From Kwoniella bestiolae CBS 10118 (taxonomy: Eukaryota; Basidiomycota; Tremellomycetes; Tremellales; Cryptococcaceae), in NCBI RefSeq assembly GCF_000512585.2, contig NC_089241.1, positions 6,404,001 through 6,468,000 of the forward strand: DNA of 64,000 nucleotides, given 5' to 3'. Under the pieces are notes generated by a model. It was not told where the DNA came from. It saw only the letters and a list, made by a program, of their open reading frames with translations, and ran no database searches. Each line of letters opens with the position of its first letter. The stretch's first letter is position 1. A program made the translations under genes and the position numbers. Shown piece by piece: positions 25,601 to 35,909 of the stretch.

Positions 25601-26585
25601 AATGTCGATCATCCTCATAAATCCGTGATTTACTCTCCAACCGATGGACCCCATATCGATATCGCCGAACAGTTGGATCCACCCAAACCATCGTATTTCA
25701 ACCATGGTAATAAGGATGAGCGGAAGTCCCGAGGCTGGTCCCATGGAAGTTCAAGTTCAGGCGGGAACAGATCCGCCCTGACGGGATGGCTCGAATCGAT
25801 GAGAATAGGTAATCACCATTCGCCAGCTGGGATCAGATCCAACAGGACTAGTCGGACCAGTGTCAGATCAGAGGAAATGAGGATCATGATGGGTAGTCAG
25901 ACCTCTTCGAGCGGGAATACTCCCGTGTCTCAGCATCCCCCGGTTAAGAGATTGAATCTGAGTAATGGGGATGATAGTAAATGGTGAGCTATATCATATC
26001 CGACTATGTTCATCTAGCTGACGGGTAATACAGGTCATCCCTGTTATTGTCGAACGAACGGATCGTTTTCTCCTCGCCTATCCATGCAAGAACATCTTCA
26101 CCCTCCCTACACCTCCCCTCGTTCCTCATGCCAGCGTCCAAAAAACGATACCTCATCCTCACGGATTTCCCAAGGCTCATCACAGTCAAGGATGATACCT
26201 CCTCCCCAACGACCACACACGGCCATGCCCATACTCCCTCGTCGTCCTCTGCCGGAGAGGTTGACAATGGAAGTATGAGAGTCAAGGGGGAATGTGTTTT
26301 TGTGGTTAGACCGTCTAACGCTACGCACCATTCTGCTCAGTCCAATGGAAGTACCATCAACCAAGGTACGAGCGGGGTATCGAACAAGGTTGTTGATGTG
26401 CAGGAGAAGGGTGCAAAGGGTTTTGTCGTTCAGACTGTGAGTGTGTTACTCAGATTAATTAAAGGATAGTAGGCTGATATGAAGGATTGTGGGTGTAGGC
26501 CGGTACGACTTATATGTATACTGCTGATTCGGCGGAACTGAAGGAGCAGTGGTTGGCGGCTATCAAACGGGTGACAGGCGTGTAG
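22685..26585 (+). CDS. PDK1: PDK1-type AGC protein kinase with C-terminal PH-like domain
   Basis: 3-phosphoinositide-dependent kinase, which phosphorylates the activation loop of other AGC kinases (PKA/Akt/S6K/PKC type). After a Ser/Pro-rich head of about 280 residues the kinase domain begins IRDFVLGEELGQGSYSTV (Gly loop), then KYAIKIINQHHLVQEKKVKY (VAIK-type Lys) and the alphaC ERDALVRLS. A Ser-rich insertion of roughly 215 residues follows (about 23.82-24.47 kb) before HPGVIRLHSTFNDSTSL. The rest is standard: HEKGVVHRDLKPEN (HRD), ITDFGSAKL (DFG), SFVGSADFVSPEVL (activation loop with the PDK1-type SxxFVG), SDIWAFGCILYQFLAGKTPF. The C-terminus carries a PH-like domain: KKRYLILTDFPRLITVKDD and, in the last exon, TTYMYTADSAELKEQWLAAI. 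Ends KRVTGV before TAG at 26583. At least seven introns. Confidence 0.9.
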
Positions 26586-27287
26586 CGATCAAAGAGCGTT
26601 CTTCAAACTGCGTGACAAATTCTCATCTTTTCATTTTATCAAGGTTGACACATTGGACAGTTGCATCTTCACATCATAAATGATACTTCGTAGCAGGATT
26701 GGATGTTAATTATATTGTATGTAGAATATATCAATACACGTCATATGCATTTGATACACAGTCAGGAATATTTTTATTGATCGGATGCCTCAAGGAAGGG
26801 CACTTTGTTGTGTCCAGAAGGCGACCTGTTGGCAAAGGTAGCCGAACCAGAATGAAATGAAGACTCCACCCGAAACGAGATTTCACCTATAACGAGAACT
26901 GCCACCGCAACCTTATTTTCTCCACATGTGGCGTCCTGATTGTACAATAGCAATTCTCGTTAGGTGGAATCTCATCCCGGGGTGTGCATGTTATAAGATA
27001 CAGTAATACATTGCATCCTGACCTTTCGTGAAGATAGTCGTCAACTTTAAACTTTGGGCCAATCCGCCACCCGACACATCGCATCCGTCTTCTTGATTCA
27101 CAGTGCCACATTCACCCCTCATTCATCACATCACGAAGGATCTCTTCACAACCACTCAACACAGACACTTACCACGATGTAAGGAAGGGCAGAAGCATCC
27201 CTACATAATGCTCGACTCGTCCATAATGCTCCACTCATCTCTGAAAACCGGAGCGGTATATATACAACCCATCGAAATTTTTGACAG
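26586..27287. other. Intergenic region between kinase and tRNA
   Basis: No gene seen. Contains the kinase 3' UTR and a 32-34 base imperfect inverted repeat (26869-26902 with 26950-26981), listed separately. Confidence 0.6.
26869..26981. repeat. Imperfect inverted repeat, 34/32-base arms
   Basis: Left arm 26869-26902 begins CCCGAAACGAGATTTCACCT and ends AACGAGAACTGC. The right arm 26950-26981, read on the other strand, begins CCCGGGATGAGATTCCACCT and ends AACGAGAATTGC. They differ by a few substitutions and one two-base gap, with a 47-base spacer. It could fold as a long hairpin or be a foldback-element remnant. I saw no flanking target duplication. Confidence 0.8.
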
Positions 27288-27384
27288 GGTACTGTGGCCG
27301 AGTGGTTAAGGCGCTGTGTTCAGGTGCGGATTGCTACCTCAGAACCGCAGTCTTCGGGCGCGGGTTCGAATCCCGTCGGTGCCA
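27288..27384 (+). tRNA. tRNA-Leu(CAG) with anticodon-loop intron
   Basis: Cloverleaf drawn by hand. The acceptor GGTACTG (27288-27294) pairs with CGGTGCC (27377-27383), followed by discriminator A. The D arm is GCCGAGTGGTTAAGGC. The anticodon stem CTGTG pairs with CGCAG with one G:U, and the loop starts TTCAGG, giving anticodon CAG. About 20 bases (beginning TGCGGATTGC) interrupt the loop after position 37 and are read as an intron. The variable arm is TCTTCGGGC, and the T arm is GCGGG-TTCGAAT-CCCGT. Long variable arm and D-arm sequence are those of a leucine tRNA. It is the only intact RNA gene recognised in the window. Confidence 0.88.
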
Positions 27385-28405
27385 AAGCGATCTTTTTGGT
27401 CATTTTTGATGTTTCCCCCCTTCGAGAGCAAGATATGGCATTGACTCGGAAAACCCCCTTCCCCTTAAACAGCCCTTGTCTCTTGCCCAAGTTCGATCAA
27501 GTGTCGGACTGGTTCTTGCACCTACTGGGTCAGTCATAGAGTCTGGTCTCATGTCGGGATAGATAGAGGTATTTATCGGTGAGCGCGATATTTGGTTTTG
27601 TCGAAACGGATCAGGAAGATCAAGTCCCATTGCGAAAGAGCGCCAGTGCCACTTTCCAAACTTCGTTTCGATCCACTTCACTCAGAGCGGACATATAAGT
27701 CCCTCCACGCCATGATGAAGGCGACAGATATCATCGTTGGCACCTCGGGATTCGACCCCACGCCCGAAGACTGCGGTTCTGAGGTAGCAGTCCGCACCTG
27801 GACACAAGGAGGCCTGCGTCCTGAAAAGTGCCACTTTCGAGCGCCACTCGGCCACATCAACTGAATTAAGTTAGAACGTTGATCTGTCCCAGGTGTTGAC
27901 CGTAATCTCTGGTTTACAGTCAGATCTGAAAATCGTATGACAGCCCAAGCATCTTCTCGCTCCTCAACGAAGGATGGCCGGGCCTGGTCTTCTCACCGTT
28001 TGACAGCATCGTGATCGAGCGAAAAGGGCATTGCCACAAGGCTTCGATGAGCCTGGCTTATGCGGGAAAATATGCCAGCAGTTCGTGTATCATGTCTGAT
28101 CCGTTTGTTGCACCGAACAGACGGGACAGTATTGCGCACACCGTCACGTTCTGCTCGGGGCGCAGAGAAGACAGAAGGAATGGTCTGATATCTATCCTTA
28201 CCATTTGTCGATTGGTCCGGAAACTACAGGGTTCATGCTTGATTAGCGTTTTGCCATCGACGATCCTCCGACTCAATTACATACGGATACGCCCATACAA
28301 GTATGCTGATTTCCTCCTTCCTTCTTCATCTTTATCACGTCTTTTCTACGAAAAATGCTCATCCAATACAACCTCTCTCATCTCGATACTGATAATTTAG
28401 AAACA
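27385..28405. other. Gene-poor region containing a tRNA relic
   Basis: No protein gene supported. Holds the decayed tRNA-Leu copy at 27739-27858. The 12-base word AGTGCCACTTTC occurs at 27645-27656 and again at 27827-27838, inside the insertion that breaks the relic. From about 28310 the sequence is CT-rich and looks like a promoter/leader for the small frame at 28406. Confidence 0.5.
27739..27858 (-). pseudogene. Decayed tRNA-Leu(CAG) copy, inverted, with internal insertion
   Basis: Read on the minus strand this begins ATGTGGCCGAGTGG, like the D arm of the intact gene. It then departs for about 35 bases and rejoins at CCAGGTGCGGACTGCTACCT, keeping the anticodon, the intron (one substitution), the 3' anticodon stem and variable arm CCGCAGTCTTCGGGCG. 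The T arm is GGGTCGAATCCC and the 3' acceptor strand is GAGGTGCC. The 5' acceptor strand does not pair and the D loop/stem is replaced, so it should not fold as a tRNA. Because the intron is preserved, the copy arose at DNA level rather than from processed RNA. Confidence 0.8.
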
Positions 28406-28609
28406 ATGGCAGCTCACCTCCTTGATTACCAAGGTGTTCAGATTAGTCTACCGGCCGACGCTGATGTCCATATCAAAGATACTCGAGAAGTCAAGAAGGC
28501 CGCTGGACATACACCTCCGCTATCATCGTCAAGTGCAGCTAATGATGCCTTGGTCAGATCCGAACGATCTGAAGTCCCCATGCAATCACCAGCACACTCA
28601 AAGACATAA
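28406..28609 (+). CDS. Possible small protein (67 aa), hypothetical
   Basis: An ATG in good context (AAACAATGG) after a CT-rich leader opens a 67-codon frame beginning MAAHLLDYQGVQISLPADAD and ending PMQSPAHSKT. Composition is protein-like, but no domain is recognised. A second piece ending EADASSAAEDEHVD, with a good CAG acceptor at about 28690, lies just downstream. I could not join it in frame with a strong donor. Treat as tentative. Confidence 0.25.
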   Translation: MAAHLLDYQGVQISLPADADVHIKDTREVKKAAGHTPPLSSSSAANDALVRSERSEVPMQSPAHSKT

Positions 28610-29230
28610 GATATCAGTTATGATAATCTTTACCCTCAATTCGGGCACACACCGATCGTTTGGACTACAGTAATCCTGTTCTCGATCCAGGAGGAAGCTG
28701 GAAGCTGATGCGTCTTCTGCCGCTGAGGATGAGCATGTCGATTGATTGAATCTATCATCAGTACGCGGGTGACGAGATTCAATCAATGAGAAATCATGAT
28801 GACTGGCTAGACCAAACACTGCCACTAACCTTCTGTCATATGATATTGAACACTCCATAAACCGATGCTGGCGAGATACATATACCTATACCTATACCCA
28901 ACCAAATACAAATATACGACATCTATCTTCCATCGCGCCATCCCCTATCTCGTCTGTCTACGAATATCCCGTAGAGAAATGCATCTTATGTATCAATGGG
29001 TATATCATATTCGATTCACTCGCAGGGATGCAGTTAGAGAATCGCTAACCTATGAATCTCGCCACGCTTGAGGGACATGATACAAGTTACATATCTCGAT
29101 ATGATACGACGTCATACAACCAATCTACATACAAAACAACTCTAATAAATGTATGTAAATGCTATAATTATATATTTTTAAGCGTATCATCAAAAACGTT
29201 ATTTCATTTACTACTCCCCCCTAACCTATC
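28610..29230. other. Intergenic region with a 13-bp inverted repeat
   Basis: No gene supported. Contains a perfect inverted repeat at 28741-28787 and the 3' UTR of the minus-strand zinc-ribbon gene. Confidence 0.5.
28741..28787. repeat. Perfect 13-bp inverted repeat, 21-base loop
   Basis: ATTGATTGAATCT at 28741-28753 is exactly complementary to AGATTCAATCAAT at 28775-28787. Confidence 0.85.
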
Positions 29231-32200
29231 CTAAGTCTTCTTGCCCTTCTTCCTGGGCAGAACATTCCCATCAACCCTAACCTCCTTCTTCCCCCTCTTC
29301 CTCTTCCCTTGTCCCTGTCCCGTTCCCTTCCCGTTCCCTTCCATCCCCATCCCGTCCTCCATCTCCTCATCCTCCTCGCAGATTGTTCCGCCCAATTCCT
29401 CCGTCAACCCTATCTCATCCCAATTCAAACCCACCACTCCGCCCCAATCCTCCTCGTCCCCCTCCTCATCAATAATTTCCCCTTCCTCCATTTCCACCTC
29501 TTCGTCTTCTACGTGATGCACTCGCTTCTTGAACAATCCACTGATCCCTTCGAAATCCCTTCGACCAGGTGAATTAACAAGTAAGGAATTCCTGATTCTC
29601 GATAGATCTTGTCTACTATTCCCTCCAATTGTGGACGAACCAGTAGGTGTAGAAGGTACGTCGGGTAATTCCTGTGAGCGGTAAATGGGCGAATCAAAGG
29701 CGATATCGTCGAAATTCAATAACGGTGTCTCCCTCTCTTCTTCCTCCTCTTCCTCAGTATTTGCCCGTTTCCTCTTCCTGTTCTTGGGTTCGGGCCTGTA
29801 CGTATCATCCAGGTCATCCCACAACCCACTCTTCTCATATCTCATCCTCTTCATCTTGACCTCTTTATCCGTATGGAAATACACCTGCATCGCTTCGCCT
29901 GCATCTTCACAACACAGGAAATCCAGCTCCTCCTCACAACGTTTCTTGTCGATCTTGGCGCCGATCCCAACTAACGGGGAGGGTCCATTATAATGTTCAA
30001 GGAGCAACTTCGTGTGGATCACCGAATGAGGGATATATTGCACAGGTAATTCTTGAGGCTTGATACCGGCCCTGAGTAGACTTTCCAAGGGACTCGACTC
30101 GTATTTTCTCGATGCGACCCATCCTCCCAGATCCATCTTTCTTGGATCTCCTATTATACCTATACCCCTCAGGTACTCAGGGGTGATGTACCGAGGCATA
30201 CTTCCGTTCTTGACTTGGTTTCTCAGCCACTTCCATATATACGCTTCGACCAACGGAGGACACAATCTTCCATCTCGTTCTAATTGGGGTAATCGGAACT
30301 GAATATATTCTTCTCTCTCCCTAATTAACAACCCAACATGGGCATCTTCTCTATTCCTGTATTCCACTAAAGGGGTGGTAGAAGACATGGTCTTGGTCGA
30401 TCCGTTCGACGTGATAACTCGTAGAGGGGTTGGCGAGGGTCGATTCGGTTGGATATAGTTGCTAACCGGGGAAGGGGAGGGGTTGGTACAACCACTTGTC
30501 GAAGGGGTGTTGAGCATACTCCTGACCGAAAGTCTACCGTGCGGATGTCGAATGACAGTTTCCGCTTCAGACGCAGAACCCATCTCGGATGATGATTGGG
30601 CAGAGGACTGTCGAGACATGGGGACGGGAGAATGAGACAGGTCAGATGACGAGTCGAGTGGAAGTGGTCCGATAGGTTGAACAGGTGGTGGAGGGGTAAA
30701 GTTGATGTCGATGTTGAAACCTGTTGGACCGATGGTAAAAGCGAAAGGTTGTTTGCCATTTGCGCCAGCTCGAGCATTCGCGTTAATCTGGGCGAGACTG
30801 GGTGCTTTGGGAGTTGGTTCACCATCCTCATCGCTACTATACCCCTCATCTTCGTCGGACGAAAGATCCGGCTCTTCGATCATTCTCTGAAGCGATCTCT
30901 CCTCGGGGGGTGCTACGAAAGATCGCGATTGTTGTATATTAGATGTGAACATGGGTATTGGCATGTTGAGCGAGTCATACTGTATACTCGGCCCATTAGG
31001 CGTCCAGAAGCTGACAGGTGGTGGTCTAGCTCGTGCCCTTCGGAGCGGTTGAAAATGGACTATCGCTTGTCTCGCATCTTCCGCGTTGGTACGGAATTTG
31101 AACGATGCACGAGGTTTTGTCTTCTTCTTCTTCATTTCCAAGAGTTGAGGTCGTTGATTGCGCACTTGCTCACGAGTGAGCTGAGCGAGGGGGTCTTGCG
31201 AGTAATGGTGGACTTGACCAGATACTACGAACATCTTTCTACATAACCACAATTCGTCTTCTAACGTCATAACGTCTAATCGATATCTAAGCCTCGCTTT
31301 GAGAATTTGACGCCAGTGTTTGACAATCGTGGGAGCAGCCGCTACGGCCATGTCGATCTCAGGGATAGGTCTTCGATTATCACCTTTATATCCAGTAAGA
31401 CCATCCCCAAATGCACCTTTATGAGGTAGCGGTAAAATCGGGAAGGGTATACCAGCATCGGTGAGAGAGGTCGACCAAGCGATGATCATATTCCTCATAT
31501 CTCGAAATCTTTCAGATGCCACAAAATGACTTCTACCATATTCCGCTGCCAATTCCTGTTGAAGAGCTGTATATTGACTCATGACCATTTCAGCTGAGCT
31601 CTGGATCGCCCATTGGGTCAGTGCGATACCCAGGTGTGGACTTGAAGAATTTTGCCATAACCTGACGCATTCTTGGAATTGGTAAAGGTGGAAAGCGTGG
31701 GGTAAGACTTGATCCCAATTAATACCTTGGAGGTCGGAGAAGTCGGAATCGTACCATTCTCTTTTACCTTTAGTGATAGTAGGTTTGGTCTTGAGGTGTT
31801 TGAGTCGTTCTTCGTGAGGCAATTCTACGAGAAATCGGAGTCGGTTGGTGAGTTGGATGACATGGAGGAGGGTGATTTCCATAGGCGTCATGACAAAGTT
31901 GACCCATCTCGAGTAACGAGCGAACATGAGTCGAAGGTATTGTTCGCTGTCCATGTGACCGAAACTGTCCTCGGAGAAGGCGTTGGCTTGGCACTGTGAG
32001 TCAATACATCAGCAAGCGAACTATATGTATAAGAGAGGATGTTACTCACGAAAAGCTCATGTAACGTCGGATTGCTGATTCTATCATCACCTTTTGTATA
32101 ACCAGGTAGGTTCCTCCTCTGATGGGAGATACCGGCGTCTCGTAGCTTGTTTTGAAGAACAATGACGAGACTCTCTTGAATAGCAAGTTTGATAGCTATC

Positions 32201-32798
32201 GCTACCATGTACTTGGTTCGCCTATTCTGAGCTCGCTGAAGGAGGTTGACCCGATGACGATGCTGTTTCTCCGACTCTCGCATGCGTTCGAACCATTGTT
32301 TGGCACCGGCTTTGAGGTCAGCGGCGGGGCCGGCGATGATGCTGGTGTGAGATGATCGGATACCGAGGTAGAGGTCGAAGATGGCTTCGACTTCTTGCTA
32401 AGCGGGAAGTCAGTGGGTAGTTCTACACATAATAGATGCTGGACGACAGCGGATGGGGATGAAAGCGGATAGAGAAGACAGATCCACTGGAAATAAGAAG
32501 TGATACGAATACACCTGGCGTGAAAGAAGAGCGAGAGGAGCGAGACCGAGGACGATACCAAGTAGAAGTAGATGTTGCTCACCTGAAACTTGGCCTGTAT
32601 CTTATCCAGCTGTTCCCTGACCTGCAGCTGACTATCGGCATCTACGATACTCCCGATATATTTCGAAACATCTACAAACTGATGTCGATCCGTCGCCGAT
32701 TGGTCCACCTGACCACAAGAGGGACAAGCCCAATTCCCGCTGATATCGTCGAATGCGAGCGATGTGTATTCGTCCTCGCAGTATCTACACTTTGTCAT
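29231..32798 (-). CDS. TFIIB/BRF-like zinc-ribbon protein (1108 aa), divergent
   Basis: Exons on the minus strand 32798-32583, 32397-32050 and 31993-29231, all phase 0. The N-terminus is a zinc ribbon, TKCRYCEDEYTSLAFDDISG then NWACPSCGQVDQS (C-x2-C, C-x2-C). A helical region follows (QWFERMRESEKQHRHRVNLL; TKYMVAIAIKLAIQESLVIV), placed where TFIIB and BRF proteins have their first cyclin fold. A second helical segment is around FARYSRWVNFVMTPMEITLL and IALTQWAIQSSAEMVMSQYT. The rest is long, with Ser/Pro linkers, acidic runs (for example EEEEEERE) and a basic nuclear-localisation-like C-terminus (GKRKRGKKEV). TFIIB-type ribbons act in RNA polymerase initiation; function as a Pol I/III or gene-specific factor is only inferred. 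It is not an obvious TFIIB, BRF1 or RRN7 orthologue. Confidence 0.72.
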
Positions 32799-33292
32799 GA
32801 TTTCTCTGCAAATTGCGGTCCAGTCGATAAAGGGAAGGGAGAGGGAAAAGGGAAAGGGAGCGGAAGAGGTTTTACTGCGTTGTCGGTTGTTGTTTTTGCA
32901 ATGCTGTGCGTTGCTCTCAGTTCCGCTCTGAGTAGTCAGCGTCTGGCAGTACTGGGTATAGAGACCTAAGTCATAATGAGTGTGTGGGGGGTGGGATGTT
33001 GACTTGGTGTGGATGCTAGATGAAGGGTGAAGGAAGAGGAAGATAAGATAAACATGAGATTGATTTCGAAAAAAAGAGAAAGTCGGATTGAGGTGAGTGC
33101 GGATGAGGTGTGTATAGGGGGGCGGTGGCAAAAGAGAGAAAGGATGACGGGATCGAATTTGATTCCGTTTGTTATTGTTATTGTTGTTGTTAGTCAAGCT
33201 CGGACCTCACCCGGATGAGAACAAGGATGAACATTACTTGTACGAGTACTTATACCTCAACCTCATAAGAAGAGCAGCAAAAGCAATACATC
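32799..33292. other. Divergent promoter, zinc-ribbon gene and RIM1
   Basis: About 490 bases between two divergent starts. GA-rich and TTGTTATTGTTATTGTTG-like tracts are present; no gene seen. Confidence 0.6.
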
Positions 33293-34170
33293 ATGTTTCC
33301 CAATCTCATCATAGCATCTTCATCCACAGCGAGGACCTACACAAGGGTGAGCTGTCCCACTCGGAACAACAAATATCCACATATAAGCTCACAAAACACC
33401 TCACCTACAGGCTTTCTCTTCCTCCACCCGAGCATTGGATATATCCAAAGTGATCTTAGTAGGGAGGTTGGGTGCAGATCCAATACTACGGAATGTCAGT
33501 TGCATTGTGCATGGGGCTAACATGGCTACTTCAGCTGACCTGGAAGGTGTATCGCAGACATCAAGTGGTAAACCATATTACACGTTAGTTCAGCTAATCC
33601 TCTCCGAAGCGCATAGCTGATATCTTCGCAGGTATACGGTGGCTACTAATGTAGGTGCTCCGGTGGAAGGGGAAGGAGGGAGTGAGTGTATCTCAGCTAG
33701 CCCCCTTTTTCGTGTTATGGAGCATCTAGCTCATAGTACCTCGATGTTAGAACTTCACCCACCTCCCACATCATGGCATACTGTCTTCTCATTTAACGAG
33801 TTCCAGCATCCCGCCTTGCAGAAGTTGGGTAAAGGGTGGGTATCCCACTTACTCTCGCTGTAACCACATTATCAGCTTTACTTCGGCTTCTGTTCGTATC
33901 CTGCGCTGACGAAGATTCTGTATTCGCACAGCTCAACAGTCTACGTAGAAGCAGAGTTGGAAATGCGCCCGTACGAGCCAGATGCATCATCAAATGGTCC
34001 GACACCCAATCGATTCATGTACGACAGAGCATTCCTAAAACATCGTACGTACATCCATACCCAGCTATAGTATTCTCGACAGCTGAGATGATGTACGATA
34101 CCACGTAGAAAAACTGAATGTCATCACCCGGATGAAACCCGAGAGCGAGCAGGATGGTTCTGATGAGTAG
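33293..34170 (+). CDS. RIM1: Mitochondrial single-stranded DNA-binding protein
   Basis: SSB/OB-fold protein that coats single-stranded mitochondrial DNA during replication. Starts MFPNLIIASSSTARTYTR, a mitochondrial presequence-like leader. The next exon is AFSSSTRALDISKVILVGRL, continuing GADPILR. Then TSSGKPYYTYTVATNVG, TSWHTVFSFNEFQHPALQK, STVYVEAELEMRPYEPDA and a final KLNVITRMKPESEQDGSDE before TAG at 34168-34170. These follow the order of bacterial and mitochondrial SSB (I-L-V-G-R-L-G-x-D-P; W-H-x-V; V-Y-V-E-x-E-L). Seven small exons are needed. The donor after PILRN is uncertain: the strong site GTCAGT breaks the frame, while a weaker GTTGCA four bases later keeps it. Confidence 0.85.
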
Positions 34171-34647
34171 GGACCAAGCGGAAATGACAGACGAAGTAAC
34201 GATACATGATGCATGAACTAATGCCATAAATACAACGATTATTTATATGTACAAATATGTGCCAGATTCGCTACTTGTCTTATCTGGATGAATCTCTCAC
34301 TCTACTCTATGATTGGGTGGACGGACTGGGCATCACACTTCCTGATTCGTCCGCTATGGTATTCCTCGTGGCTAGTTGGTCTATCAGGGGCGTCTGACGT
34401 TGTTGGAAGGCTGAGAGTATTTGCCTGTGGACATGGAGGGAGGGGTAGGGAGGTAGTCGAAGGTAGTGATGACCAAGAGGGAGACGAAGAACGGAGTGAA
34501 GACGAAACGGGGCGAATGAGCGTTGGGGGGCATCAAAAGGTAAATTGGAGAATACAGGCCAAAGGAGATATAAAGCCAAATGAATGGGTGCATGAGTTGG
34601 TCATCACATAGACAGGAAGAAGAGAGGACACATGATCAGTCCAAGCC
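34171..34647. other. Convergent intergenic region, RIM1 and MED9-like 3' ends
   Basis: Contains both 3' UTRs. A plus-strand frame at 34288-34611 is GA-rich and without recognisable domain; I do not call it. Confidence 0.5.
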
Positions 34648-35077
34648 TCAATCAAAGCAATCAAAAACGACAACATACAATCTCTTCTCGCTCTCCTCAT
34701 CTAACCTCTCGCTAATACTCTTCAACTCATCTATCGAAAGATGACCTCCTGGTAAATTGATAGAAGCAAGTTTCATAGTTTCTATAGCAGACGCAAGTTC
34801 CTTTGCCTGTAAATATATAACAACGTATCAGTACCTCGTCCTATCTCTCAGGCCCTTCTAGACGATAACCTGAAGATGGAATATATCGATCGATGTAACT
34901 ACTCACCTTGGCCGCTACTCCCTCACTTGCCTGAGCTGTACTCAATTTCTCTTCACCCGTAGCTTGCGAATGCAGTATTCCCAGTATATCGTCGAGGAGA
35001 GGTAAGACCGATTGGAAAGTGCCGGGTTTCAGTGGGTCGGAATTGTCCGGCTGGAGGGAGGGTATCTGTTGGGCCAT
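34648..35077 (-). CDS. MED9: Mediator subunit 9-like protein (109 aa)
   Basis: Two exons, the first from 35077 (MAQQIPSLQPDNSDPLKPGT) to EGVAAK, the second AKELASAIETMKLASINLPG through KRLYVVVFDCFD before TGA at 34648-34650. The core is FQSVLPLLDDILGILHSQA followed by a short coiled segment and LPGGHLSIDELKSISERL. An N-terminal LLPLLDDIL-like helix and a C-terminal coiled coil around a conserved L-P-G is the pattern of the Med9 family, a nuclear Mediator middle-module subunit. The family is short and poorly conserved, so this is a tentative assignment; another small coiled-coil protein is possible. Confidence 0.5.
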
Positions 35078-35909
35078 GACGAGTTCTCTCTGGTTGGGAT
35101 ATGTATTTGTGGGATATTGCTTGTCTTGTCTGTTGTTCGTTGTAGGAAGAAAAGAACAACAACAATGAACATAACTGGGACTGCACGAGTATCTGGATTG
35201 ATCGTCTCAATTTCAGGAACCAACCCACTCGAGTATCTTACATCTTACCAACGGAACCAAAACCACCAAAGTGGCTCATGCTCATTGTTTAGGTGTGGCA
35301 ACACCATTTTACGTCCGACTCCCCTCCGATCTGGTCGATGCGTTTGAGGGATCTAACAAACCTGAGAAATACATAGCAACCAACCTATCCCCCTCGACAC
35401 CCATCATTGATGTTGAGCTAAAGCATCAGGGGATCATGTGTGTGTCACCTGGACTAGCGTCAATCTACTTTACTGTACTATCGATCACTCGGAGGTAGAT
35501 TTTTTGTTGGTTTCTATTGTTCAGTGACCGAGGTGATGATTACTTGGTGGTCGCATATGGTCCATTTCGACTACATATATATATATGGCTATGAGATGTG
35601 ATGTATCGATTCTCCGTCTACATCCATAATTGATTTCTTGGATCTCCATTCTCTTTGTGTTTCCTTCTTTCTTCTGGGTAATATCTCTATTTATTCGGTA
35701 CTGAGATCATTCCCCTCGGTCTTCTAGTCTTCAATCATATCTTTCCCAAAGTGCAGTACGCGGCTGAGCCTTCTTCCTGCCCTACCTCTTTGTTAGACAT
35801 AGACCAAAGGACGTCATACGCAACGAAACGAAGCGAAGCGAAGCTGCACTTCAGGTATACGACCTCAAACACATCTTATTGAGAACGAAGGAGAAAAAAA
35901 AAACCAAAT
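35078..35909. other. Divergent promoter region, no gene seen
   Basis: Lies between the MED9-like start and the two-TM protein start. Contains (AT)6 at 35575-35586 and CGAAG repeats at 35824-35843. The plus-strand frames here lack domains and plausible splice partners. Confidence 0.5.
35824..35843. repeat. Tandem pentamer CGAAA/CGAAG
   Basis: One CGAAA copy, then three perfect CGAAG copies, about 70 bases before the two-TM protein start. Confidence 0.8.

Noticed and set aside
28011..28400. 129-codon plus-strand frame downstream of the tRNA relic
   Set aside because: No ATG at the head, no domain and poor composition; better read as non-coding.
34288..34611. 107-codon plus-strand frame between RIM1 and the MED9-like gene
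   Set aside because: GA-rich composition explains the Glu/Asp/Gly run; no domain, and it lies in the shared 3' region of two convergent genes.
35012..35347. 111-codon plus-strand frame over the MED9-like start
   Set aside because: Overlaps the better-supported minus-strand first exon and the divergent promoter; no domain.
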